Source of the DNA: Quillaja saponaria
Lineage: Eukaryota > Streptophyta > Magnoliopsida > Fabales > Quillajaceae
Assembly (NCBI GenBank): GCA_029379385.1
Contig: CM055615.1
Location: forward strand, 1,302,001 to 1,366,000
Length of the DNA: 64,000 nt
Direction of reading: 5' to 3'
The position numbers were made by a program, and so were the translations under genes. Below the pieces are notes generated by a model. The model did not search any database. It was not told the DNA's origin and worked only from the letters and a program-made list of their open reading frames with translations. How positions within the stretch are numbered: position 1 is the stretch's first letter; each line of letters opens with the position of its first letter. Below are positions 47,256-58,280 of this stretch, piece by piece.

Positions 47256-47936
47256 TTAACTAGGTGGCACCACAATTCGATCACCATACCTCAATACTCT
47301 TTCACCATCTACCTTGAAATCACCAGTAAGCCCTTGCTCACATTTAGATTTTTCAGCAATCACTTCTGGATCAACTACTTGTGATGCTTTTATGGCTTCC
47401 ACAAAAGTGGACTTCACTTGAACATGAGCTAGTAATATCCCCTGAGGAGACACTTCAAACCTAACTCCATCAGCCATGCATTGCTGCAATTCTTTGACTA
47501 CCTGGTTACACATAGCTGGTAAATAGGATAGACTACCCATAAATTTTCTACTTAAAGCATTGGCAACCACATTTTCTTTCCCTAGATGATAAGCAATCGA
47601 ACAGTCATAATCCTCCAATAACTCAATCCATCTACGCTGCCTCAGATTCAGCTCTTTCTGATAAAAAATGTATTTAAGACTTTTATGATCCGTGAAAATC
47701 TCAAAAGTCTCACCATACAAGTAATGCCTCCATATCTTTAATGCAAAAATTACTGCTGCCATCTCAAGATCATGTGTAGGGTAGTTCACTTCATGCTTTT
47801 TCAGCTGTCTGGAAGCATATGCTACTACTCTTCCATCCTGCATCAAAGCACAACCAAGTCCAATACGAGAAGCATCATAAAACACAGTATACTTACCCGT
47901 AGTGGAGGGAAGTGGAAGAACATGAGCTGAAGTCAA
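47256..47936 (-). pseudogene. RNase H domain of the gypsy element
   Basis: A 226-residue open frame: [80 protein letters not shown] and ANALSRK. The D-E-D residues typical of the fold are present (YDAS, LEMA, TDHK). This is the best preserved part of the element. Confidence 0.85.
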
Positions 47937-47999
47937 ACAAGTTCTTAACTTTTGAAAGCTTTCTTCACAGGCCTCGGACCACGAAAACTTGACTCCTTT

Positions 48000-48600
48000 C
48001 TAAGTCAATCGAGTCAAAAGAGCAGCAATACGGGAGAAATTTCCTACGAACCTCCTATAGTATCTGGCTAAGCCCAGAAAACTTCGAATTTCAGAGACAT
48101 TTGTTAGTCGAGGCCAATTTTGAACTGCTTCTATCTTGCTAAGGTTTACACGAATTCCTTCCTTAGAAATCACATGCCCGAGAAACATCACTTGATTCAG
48201 CCAAAATACACACTTAGAGAATTTAGCATAAAGCTTATTTTCCCTCAGTGTTTGCAATACAATACGAAGATGTTGCTATGCTTCTCCTTACTTCGAGAAT
48301 ATACCAGAATGTCATCAATGAAAATAATAGCAAACTGGTCCAAGAAAGGTTTAAATACCCGATTCATTAAGTCCATGAACGCTGCAGGAGCATTAGTAAG
48401 CCCAAAAGACATAACAAGAAATTCATAACGTCCATACCGAGTACGAAAAGCAGTCTTCAAAATATCTTCCATTTTAATTCTAAGCTGATGATACCCTGAG
48501 CGAAGATAATTTTAGAAAAGCACTGAGCCCTTTGCAACTGATCAAATAAGTTATTAATCCTAGGAGATGATACTTGTTTTTAACTGTGACCTTATTTAAC
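48000..48600 (-). pseudogene. Reverse transcriptase of the gypsy element
   Basis: Frame A (48245-48472): [20 protein letters not shown] then [19 protein letters not shown] and the catalytic block [11 protein letters not shown] (FIDD in place of the usual Y-x-DD). Frame B (48000-48257): [20 protein letters not shown] and [12 protein letters not shown]. The two frames overlap near 48250, so there is a frameshift inside the domain. Upstream fingers continue to about 48900 with stops. Confidence 0.85.
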
Positions 48601-48956
48601 TACCGATAATCGATATACAGTCTAAACGAGCCATCATTCTTTTTAACAAATAACATAGGCGCACCCCAAGGAGATGAACTGGGATGAATGAATCCTTTAT
48701 CCAGCAAATCTTGTAATTGCACTTTAAGCTTCCTTAATTCACTAGGAGCCATTCTATAGGAAGAAATCGAAATTGGTTGAGTGCCAGGTAATAACTCAAT
48801 GCCGAACTTAATCTTCCGATCGGGAGGAAGCCCTGGAAGATCTTCAAGAAAAACATCAGAAAACTACCTCATTACTAGGATATGATTTAAAGGAGGACAC
48901 TCTAACTGAGTATCCCTGACAAAAGCTAGATAAGCTTGATGCTTCTTCTTGATAAG

Positions 48957-49469
48957 TCATCTTGCCTGAATAGCTGAAATCAAATTGCGGGGAACCTCAC
49001 TCCGATCCCATTGAACAATAACAATTGTCTTGGCAGGAATACTAAACTTAACACTCTTATCATCCCAGTCTACCAGAGCATGATGATCAGACAACCAATC
49101 CATGCCTAGAATTACATCATATTCCAGCATATCCAGCATGATTAAATTTTCCAGATAATTATCATCCCCTACAAGAACTTCGCACGAAGATATATACTGG
49201 TCTACTAAGATAATTTCTCCCAACGGAGTTAAAACTGCTAGAGGCATCTCAAGAGGTTCCACGACCTTCCCCACACGGGAAGCAAAATATGGCGAGATGA
49301 AAGAATGAGTAGCTCCTGGATCAAATAATACTTTAGCACTAATGGAACAAACAAACAAATTGCCTGATACCATTGCATTAGAAGCTTGGGCGTCTTGAGT
49401 CATCAGAGCATAAACTCGAGCCTGACCTCTCCTTGCTGATGAAGAACCCTTAGAGAAACCACCACACAC
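48957..49469 (-). pseudogene. Aspartic protease region of the gypsy element
   Basis: A 170-residue open frame with VLFDPGATHSFISPYFASRV, LDMLEYDVILGMDWLSDHHA and VKFSIPAK. The family's active-site triplet is normally D-S-G or D-T-G; here it reads D-P-G, so activity is doubtful. Upstream is the linker between gag and protease, in which no zinc knuckle was found. Confidence 0.85.
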
Positions 49470-49621
49470 CTCTGGAGGCCTTGTAGGTGTTGCAGGAAGT
49501 GGAGGTCTACCCTGTACTAAAGAAGAAGTCCCAACTGAAGTAGACTGACCTCGTAACAGTGGATAATCTCTAATCTCTAATCTACCACCCTGGTATCTAG
49601 TCAGTAAACGACATCAACAGC

Positions 49622-50098
49622 CTAAGTATAAGTCGTAGTGTCCGACACGAACATTAATCTAAATAAATAGTCATTCAAACCATGCATAAATCTCTTCACT
49701 CTCATCTGCTCTGTAGCTACCAGGTGCGGGGCAAAACGGGACAGTTGAGTAAATCGAGTCTCATATTTTGCCGCTGACATACCCTTAGTTTGCACCAATC
49801 GCTCAAAATCACGAGCATGCTTATCTTGCACGCTCTCAGGTAAAAAGCGATCCAGAAAAGCTTTGCTGAACTCTGGCCACGCCAGTGGAGTAGGGTCGGT
49901 TCGTCGTTGTACCAATATCTTTTACCAATCATAAGCCACATTATATAATTGATAGCTAACCAGCTCAACCGCACGGACGATATCACATCCCAAAGCTACA
50001 CACAATCTATTTGACTCTTCTAGGAAAGCGTAAGGGTCCTAAGCTAGGTCAACCCCAGAAAATCTCAGTGGCTTCATCTTCCTAAAGTTGTGTAATGT
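49622..50098 (-). pseudogene. gag, main copy
   Basis: Retrotransposon gag domain: [76 protein letters not shown]. In-frame stops occur (near 50040 and 49921). The 5' half is duplicated at 50540-50885. Confidence 0.8.
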
Positions 50099-51409
50099 CA
50101 CAAATACCCCCCTGATCGTGATGAACTGAAGTTGGGGAGTTTGCCTCCTACTGAGGCTGTATAGGGGGGAGCTATTGGTGGCTACTGCTGTTGGGCCAAA
50201 ATCCTGACTAAGTCACCTATAGTCCTCTGAACGCGGTCTAATCCCTGTATCGACCATTCCATATCAAGACTAGGAGCTGCGGCCTGAACTGGTTTAGCAT
50301 CCTTGCCTCGACCTCTGTCCCTACCTCATCGTCGTTGACCCCTGCCTCTAACCGCCGGTGTCTAGGGACCGGTAGATCCCTGATGGGAGCTGGCCTCATG
50401 TTGTTCCTCTCAACCAGTAACACGATCACTCATTTGCATTATATCTAAAACAAGTATACAAAACTTTAATATATATATTTATAGGACAAAATAAAAGACA
50501 TTGCTTTTAAATAATCGTAACTTGAAGTTTCAAGACAAATTAGAATGTATCACTAAATACACGTACGCTCAGTCTACACCAATAGCTCAAAATCACGAGC
50601 ATGCTTATCTCGCACACTTTCAGGTAAAAAACGATCCAAAAATGCGCTGCTGAACTCTGGTCGCGCCAGTGGAGTACGGTCGGTCCGTCACTGTACCAAT
50701 ATCTTATACCAATCATAAGCCACATCATATAACTGATAGCTAACCAGCTCAACCGCACGGATGTGATCACATCCTAAAGCTATACACAATCTATCTGACT
50801 TCTCTAGGAAAGCATAAGGGTCCTGAGCTAGGTCAACCCTAGAAAATCTCAGCGGCTGCATCTTCCTGAAGTTGTGTAATATCACAAATACCCCCCGATC
50901 GTGATGAACAGGAGCTAGGGGGTTTGCCTTCTACTAAAGCTGTATAGGGGGAGCTACTGGTGGCTGCTGCTGAGCCTGTTGCTGTTGGACCAAAATCCAG
51001 ACTAAGTCACCTACAGTCCTCTGAACGCGATCTAATCCTTGTACCAACCGCTCCATATCTAGACTAGGAGCTGCGGCCTGAAGTGGTTTAGCAGCCCTGC
51101 CTCTACCTCTGCCCCTATAGCATCCTCGTTGACCCTTGCCTCTAACTGCCAGTGTTTAGGGATCGATAGATCCCTGATGGGAGCCAGCCTCCTGCTGCTC
51201 ATCTCAACCAGTAACACGATCACTCCTTTGCATTATATCTAGAATAAGTATACAAAACTTTAATATATATATTTATAGGACAAAACAAAAGACATTGCTT
51301 TTAAATAATCGTAACTTGAAGTTTCAAGACAAAAGACATTGCTTTTAAATAATCGTAACTTGAAGTTTCAAGACAAATTATAACGCATCACTAAATACAC
51401 ATACGCCCT
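49794..51409 (-). repeat. Tandem duplication of leader plus 5' half of gag
   Basis: Copy A about 49794-50570, copy B about 50576-51409. Shared words include CTCAAAATCACGAGCATGCT, TATCGTGATGAAC-type and TTGAAGTTTCAAGACAAATTA. Copy B holds a further 44-bp tandem repeat at 51291-51334 and 51335-51378. Confidence 0.85.
50540..50885 (-). pseudogene. gag 5' half, duplicated copy
   Basis: MILHNFRKMQPLRFSRVDLA, then QDPYAFLEKSDRLCIALGCD and VELVSYQLYDVAYDWYKILV. It is upstream of the main copy and stops near the duplication junction. It lacks the stop codon seen in the other copy at the matching place, so it preserves older sequence. Confidence 0.8.
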
Positions 51410-51471
51410 GGGTAACGTACGGGAACGGAAGTAATAACATTCCGTACTTGCAGTCACTGACCTCTAACCAT

Positions 51472-51483
51472 GCTCTGATACCA
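51472..51483 (-). other. Primer-binding site, initiator tRNA-Met type
   Basis: TGGTATCAGAGC on the element strand, three bases from the 5' LTR; the standard plant initiator tRNA-Met site. Confidence 0.9.
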
Positions 51484-51486
51484 ACT

Positions 51487-54138
51487 TGGCACACCCCCAA
51501 AATGGAGACATTACTGGCCAGAGAAATGGGTGTCCATATCCTTGTAACCCTAAATATTCAAGTAATATACATCATAACTTAAAAACACTTTATAATTAAG
51601 ATTACCAAAATATGAGAGAATTAGAATAAAAATCCAATATCGACAATTAAATATGAAAGATTATTGAAAATATTGGCAGAGGTTCCCCGTATGGTGGAAC
51701 ATACCCATAACATCAACAAACAACCTGGATTCAAGTTAATAGTAAATTATGATATCAGAATATACAGAGAAGCTTCGCTTCTAACAAAGCAAGACAACAT
51801 CATGATAAATACAATATATCCGACGACAATGCATGACACCTTAGGTGATAGCAAGTACTTTTCTTTACGCTCAAAGTGTGCGATTTTTGAGACATACCTT
51901 GCAACAGTAGAATCGGCAAGTAACACTTTCGTTACGACCAGTAGTGGGATTCCTGAAAACTAAAGAAAACAACCACAAAGCAAAGGGTGAGTTGCGAGGA
52001 CTCAGCGAGCAAATCATGTACCCTAAGGGTACCAACATCACACAACAGATATATCATAATTTTAAATGCATGTTAGAATTACTCAGGTATGTATGTAATT
52101 ACATTTCTCATATGACCACAAATCACTTGAAGCACGGATTACAATGTATTAATTCAAACTATTTAGATAACCAAGCAAATAATAAACAATTTAACAAGTA
52201 AAGGGCCAACTTGTAACTCAGCCCCGCGCAATATTATCTCCCCATACCGGACATTTACACCCCCGCACAATAATTTTCTTGTAACAATTCGTAGCACTCC
52301 ATTGGTTTTTGAAATTATTATCGGTATCGGAATAAATCATGTCAAATACCAAATTCAAATATCCGAGATGCACCTGGACTTTAAATTTGAAAATGAAAAT
52401 TAGTTCTCAGAAAATTTCACTTTGTTAGCCCTTATCAATCAAAATCAATATCAAACACATATCATTCAATTAAATCAATGAAATAATTTATTTATTTATT
52501 TTACTTTATATCACAAAAATTCAAACATACTTATAGTTGCACCAAAAAAAAAAAAAAAAATCTAATAACCATAAAGCACATAATCCACTCACAAAATTAA
52601 GGATGTGATTCGTCGATCCGTCTAGTCTGTACAGGTGTCAGAATATTCTTGACACGCTCCAGAACAGAAAAAATAATAATCAGGGATTCATATATATATA
52701 TTGTTTATAGTAATAGCAATATATCTAATTCTACAAGCTATTACCTATACTATTTGAAAAATAATATTATTTACTCCCATTGCTTTAAGTTCCAAAAAAA
52801 TAATAATTTTGTTTAACAGTAATTAAATACTTTCATGTTTTTAATGAAATGTGCATGTATATCCACAAAGATACATGCCTGCTAAACTTAAATTCTTTTA
52901 CTAATAACCAATTTTATACGTCTATTCCCCTTTTAATTCATATTAAAATTTATACATACGATTATTATCAAGATAATTCCAACACTCAATTTACACTCAT
53001 TATTATTAGTGAACTAACTAAGTAATTAAATTCTTTGTATCAAATTGTGAATAATTATTAATTGTGATTATTTTTAGTACACTTACTTCTTCTTTAACTA
53101 AATTCAACTAATCCTGGATTTCATTTTAATATTCCATAAACATCTACCTATATTTGTTTAGAAATAGATAATTTTCCATTTCCTCACTGCCATCCACGGC
53201 CACACCTCTGCTCCTACCATTCACTTGCTTGGTTTACTAGTTTCCTTAACACAAGAATTAATTACAACCCTAAACTCCTACACAACACACAACAACGATT
53301 TGCTTCATGTCTTCATCATTCACAGGCGTCACACGGCTGAATGACCCACACCTTCCAGCTAACTTCATTAGGCCAAGCCACAGCTTGCGCCTATGGAAGT
53401 GGTGCTGCCATGGCCGAAACGCCATCCCCTCCCCATAACAATTTCAGTTGGCAACTCAAAGACAACTGTATCAACACAACTTGCTATCTCTCACCGTTAC
53501 CCCCACACACCATAGTCTAGATCCAATTCCCCCATAACACCCCTAAACCATCTAAAATTCAAGCTAACTAGAGATTGGTGCAGCTGAGTATTAAAATCCC
53601 CCAAACTAAGCTATAATTCATCTGCTGGCAGCCAACATATTCATACCCAAAATCAACTATAAAACCTATTCAACTAGCAAATAGAGTAAAGGAACTACGC
53701 TACTAGCATAGAAATGGTAAAAGAACCATCTAACTACCTTCACAAGTTCAATTAGCTAAGCACAAGTTAGAGCTTCACGTAATTGACAACAGGGGAAGGA
53801 ATTTTTTTTTTTTCTTTTAGGAGCTTAAGTTGGCTAGAGGAAGAAGGAGAAGAAAATAAATTCATTAATTAATATGATATTTCTCCTTTTTAACATGTGA
53901 TGGAAAAAACAAATATCTACTATATATATATATATATCAATTTGAAGTTTCCTGAAAGTACCTTTCTTATAACATAAAATTTAAATTCTAATCAACCTAT
54001 AAAAATATGATTATTAATTTTATAAATATATACATGAATTAGGTTGTATCTAATAAATCAACTAATGATAATTTATATATATATATAAATTACGTACGAA
54101 AATTTTAACGCACAAATTGAATTATCAAGGTTATAACA
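51487..54138 (-). repeat. 5' LTR of the gypsy element
   Basis: 2652 bp, starting TGGCACACCCCCAAAATGG. It carries about 160 bp (53937-54093) not in the other LTR. Confidence 0.92.
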
Positions 54139-54370
54139 AAACAATTTTTCAATTATAATTTTAGTCAACAAAAAATACTAAATCACATATGTTTCTTAAA
54201 ATAGTTGAACTTAACACCAGCCAATGAAAATAAATTAAACTCAACCACCAAACCAAATCATTTTATTTATTTTTGTTGGCTTTAAAGTATATTACTATAC
54301 TACTAGGTAGATTTCTTTTATATTAGTTTGGGCTTGGGTTTTGGGTTCGCCCTTGGTTAGAAGGGGGAAT

Positions 54371-55126
54371 GTAGTTGCAAAGCTAATTAAGCCCACTGCA
54401 TGTCTCTCCAAATTTTGATGACAAAGTTGGCAATTTTGTATGGGTTTAATTTAATGGCTCCCTACATAAGTCCTCTTCATCTTCATTCCTTGTCGTTAGT
54501 GTGGTTTTATATCACAATTTATCCACACACGACACGTGGTAATCTCATTAAAATATAGAAAAAAATAACTCATTTGACATATGATATCACTTTATTTGCC
54601 ACTTGTCACTATATAACCATTGTATAACAAGGTCAGATTTCAAGAGCCATGTAAAAATCACCTTGACATGTAAGTCAAGCCAAATGGAGACTTAATATTA
54701 GTGTCGTCCTTGAAAATTTACGCTCAAACTTAAGCTTTCCTACCTCTACACTGCTATCTGGTTAGAGCACACCTTCCAAACCTCTTTGTTGGCTCATTAA
54801 CATTCACTGACAATAATTTCTAGCTAAATTATCAAAGTGTTGACATTCTAAAAAGACTAAGTTGATTACAGATTATAGTATGATAGGAGACCAAAAGGCT
54901 ATCAAGATTTAAAGTGACAGTTAAACAGTTATATTAAGGGAGACTATAAGTATTAGTCTCATTTATTGTTATAAAGGTTCAATAACCAATTAAGGAAATT
55001 ACTGCTTGCATTTACGTTCTTCTTTACTTTCTGCATTTATGTTATGTCTTTTCATTTTCAATTGTCTTTCTATTTAAGCCATTAGCATTACAATTGCTAT
55101 TACTTTTTAAATAATTAGTGTTATAA
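54371..55126. repeat. LTR-like unit, copy 2
   Basis: Same unit as 39802-42234 and 55134-56005. It is preceded by AGAAGGGGGAA, a purine run like those before LTRs. It ends TTATAAG, as copy 1 does, and copy 3 begins within 10 bases. Confidence 0.7.
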
Positions 55127-55133
55127 GAGGGAA

Positions 55134-56005
55134 TGTAATTGTAAAGCTAATTAAGCACATTGCATGTCTTTCCAAATTTCGATGACAGAGTCGGCAATTT
55201 TGTATGGGTTTGATTTGATGGCTCCCCACATGCGGCCTCTTCATCTTCATTCCTTGTCGTTAGTATGGTTTCATATCTCAACCAATCCACACATGACACT
55301 TGGTAACCTCACCCAAATTTAAGAAAAATCACCCCTTGATACGTGACATTATTTTATTGGCTACCTGTCATTATATAGCTATTGTACAATAGGTCGGATT
55401 TCAGGAGTCATATGAAAATCACTTTTGTAAGCTCAGACAAATCAGGACTAGGCATTGTCGTCCGTGAGAATTTAAGCTCAATTTAAGCTTTTCTACCTTC
55501 ACACTACTCTCCAGTTAGAGCACACCTTCCAAATCTCTTCAATGGCTCCACAAACATTCACATACAATAATTTTTCATCTAAACTATCAAAGTGTTGACA
55601 TCCTAAAAAAACTAAGTTGATTGTAGATTGTTGTAGGATGGGAGACCGAAAGACAAATCATGATTTAAAGTGACAGTTAAACTGTTACATTAAAGAGCAG
55701 TTATTGTGTTGGTTGTCACGATTATTTAGGAACTAATAGCTAATTCGAAATTCAAATTATCCCTTAAGAGACTATAAATACTAGTCTCATTTACTGTTAT
55801 AAAAATTCAATAACCAATTAAGGAAATTATTGCTTGCATTTATGTTCTGTCTTTTTATATTCATTTGTCTTTCTATTTAAACTATCACCATGCAACAACT
55901 AGTACTTTGTAGTTTGAACTAATAACCCAAAAGTTATTCATAGTTGTTTGATTATATAGACTTGGAATGGTTTGCTGGCACATTTTTGCCTAAATTGTCA
56001 TAAAC
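55134..56005 (+). repeat. LTR-like unit, copy 3; likely true LTR
   Basis: It runs on about 100 bp past the end of copies 1 and 2, to GTCATAAACAATTT, and is directly followed by a primer-binding-type site and a gag start, so it is the LTR of the remnant at 56005-56945. Confidence 0.65.
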
Positions 56006-56007
56006 AA

Positions 56008-56945
56008 TTTGGCATGTCTAGTGGGACATCTTGATTAAAGATGTCTAAGAAAAGAGAAGTCACATTGTGGTTCCCTTAACCACAAATAATGATGGTTTCC
56101 CTATTTTACCTAAACTTGGGGAGGTGATGCCTGGATCAAGGCCAAGCACTCAGACCAATTTTGAAAATTTGGTGCAAATACTAGTAACTGCAACTACTGT
56201 TATAGATTCAAGAGTTTTCATGGTTACAAATGTATCTCCTAATAGTGGTTTGGCTTGAGAGGGATAAGTCAATCTCCTTCTCCAACGACGAGAATGGGGT
56301 TAGAAAGTATTTATTGAAATTGACAACAACAATTATGCAATGCCAATTTGGTTAAGGTACTAGACTTCAGCTATGCCTATGTATAGAAAATCATACCCCG
56401 AATGGGTTACAATTATTTCCTTTCCCAAAGAATTGAAAATATCATAATTATCAACGTTTTCTGGAGAAGGAAGTCAATCTAAGATAGAACATATAGACCG
56501 ATTTACAGTCCAATGTGGGGATGTGACTGATTATGTGAAGATCAGACTATTCGGTAATTCCATAACAAGGGTTGCTTTTACTTGTTATGTTTCCCTACCA
56601 TGTAATTTGATTTTAGACTGACTTCATATGGAAAGGCTTTTGATGATCTAAAAAAGTATTTATTGAATCTCTCACTATTGTCTTCTCCATAGCAAAGGAG
56701 AACCATTGAAATTATACATTGTTGCATTTGACAATTCGGTCGCTGCTTTGCTGGCTCAAGATAATATTTCTAATTTTGAGCAAGTCATATATTACATAAA
56801 TTATTTTTTGAATGATACTGAAATAAAGTATACAACAATGGAAAAATTGTGTTTGACATTATATTTTACATGTTTAAAATTGCAGCATTACTTCTTACCT
56901 GTCATGGTCTACTTGGTTTGTAAAACAGATATAGTAAAAACATAA
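56008..56945 (+). mobile_element. gag/RNase H deletion remnant of a Ty3/gypsy element
   Basis: Primer-binding-type GGCATGTCTAGTGGGAC (about 56011) then ATGTCTAAGAAAAGAGAAG (56041). Gag pieces: SYPEWVTIISFPKEL, SKIEHIDRFTVQCGDVTDYV, KIRLFGNSITRVAFTCYVSL (to about 56620). Then, with protease and reverse transcriptase missing, an RNase H piece (56700-56945): LKLYIVAFDNSVAALLAQDN, TTMEKLCLTLYFTCLKLQHY, LVCKTDIVK. It is related in gag wording to the element at 6754-15117. Confidence 0.75.
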
Positions 56946-57369
56946 GCACATGCTTCCTATTAATTTTTAAAAGCATTTAATAATCTTTTCATCTTGGAAA
57001 TGAAAGATTTTATATCTTTTCTTGCACTAATGCACTAAAATAATTATTTCTTGTGAGTAAGGATATTCAAAGGTTTTGTGTTTTTCTCTTCCATCCTGTG
57101 CCTCATCAACTTTAGTAGATCTTACATATTATAAACTCGATTATAAATATAGCCTGAGAAGGTAAAAGAAATTTTATATTTGTTGAAATTGAGATATATA
57201 ATTATTTTAAAATTGTTTCCTTGTTATTATAATGATATATTATATTGGATGAAAAGAGAGAATTAATTATAGACTTAATAAACTGAAAGAAAACTATTAC
57301 AGTTTGTTAACAATCTTTAACGTCTTCAATATTGCAAGAAATCCTCAAGATGTACATAAAAAATATTCT

Positions 57370-57845
57370 AAGATACTTCTTGCCTAGCTACAAATGCCAT
57401 TAACAAAGAAATTCTCAAGGAAGAAACAATGGAAGAGCTCATCAATGAAAAACAGAAAAAGTATCCGAATAAAAAAAAAAGATGCTGAAAATGCTTTAGC
57501 AGAAATTCATAAAGTAATTTGTTGGTATCAATATTCTTGATGAAAAGGAGAATATTTTTGAAGTCTTTCAAGTCGAGCCCATGACTCGAGATTTCCCGTA
57601 TCTACAAGGTACAATTATTGAAAAAGTTGATTTCATTGCATTGAAGCAATACTTATTAGCAAAGTGATTGATCTTGTTTGGGTTAAAAGTTAACATTAAA
57701 ACTTGAAATGCTAAATTGTGAAGTATACACCTTGGAATAATTCAGAAAGTATTCAAAATATCTATTCATATGGAAATGAAGATATTAGTTCCGAGTTTTC
57801 TTTAAGCCAAGAGGAAGCAAAAGTTCTGCGTTTTTATCCATTCTA
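57370..57845 (+). other. Coding-like stretch, unrecognised
   Basis: Readable + strand pieces separated by frame breaks: CLATNAINKEILKEETMEEL with INEKQKKYPN (57385-57475), then ENIFEVFQVEPMTRDFPYLQ with GTIIEKVDFIALKQYLLAK (57550-57665), then WNNSESIQNIYSYGNEDISS with SLSQEEAKVLRFYPF (57730-57845). The composition is protein-like. I cannot assign a family; a decayed element protein is the likeliest reading. Confidence 0.3.
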
Positions 57846-58280
57846 ATAATGCTCGGAAGTTGGCAAAACATGGCGTGGAGTGGCTTCTATCTTAAGAATG
57901 CTGAGTGGAAAAGAGTTACTGAAGCAGCTGCATAGGGTTGGTGACCAAAGCTGCCAAGTACAAGAAGAACCTACCTCAACACCAAAACTGATTGCACTGT
58001 AAAAAATGTAAACCTGACCACCAAGAAAGGAACCATACATACAATGAAAGTCTGCAGGAATCATGCCACTTCGATTCTTCAACAAGACTCCTCGGCATCT
58101 ATAATCCAAATACACACCTACAGAAGGCTACAACAATCAACTAATGGTACATTGCAAAGGAAGTTTGAAGACATCTAAGGCTGATGTTATTTATCTGTAG
58201 TAGGCCTGCCCTAACAAACACGCACTCCTATAACAGGGTTCCATGGTACTCTGAGAAACAAGAAAATGGACAACCTTGTC

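Larger units (their letters stand above)
43412..54138 (-). mobile_element. Ty3/gypsy LTR retrotransposon, complete but decayed, AAACA target duplication
   Basis: Orientation is - strand. The 3' LTR is 43412-45908 and the 5' LTR 51487-54138 (TG...TTATAACA). AAACA lies at 43407-43411 and 54139-54143. The primer-binding site is for initiator tRNA-Met (51472-51483) and the polypurine tract is at 45909-45920. Domain order from the 5' LTR: gag, protease, reverse transcriptase, RNase H, integrase, then an integrase C-terminal domain. Order and wording suit a chromovirus of the Tekay/Del type (inference). Stops, frameshifts and a gag duplication mean that it is not autonomous now. Confidence 0.93.

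Noticed and set aside
48120..48428. 102-residue + strand frame
   Set aside because: Antisense shadow of the reverse transcriptase.
51472..51483. tRNA-like GCTCTGATACCA
   Set aside because: It is a retrotransposon primer-binding site complementary to initiator tRNA-Met, not a tRNA gene; the same applies to 35867.
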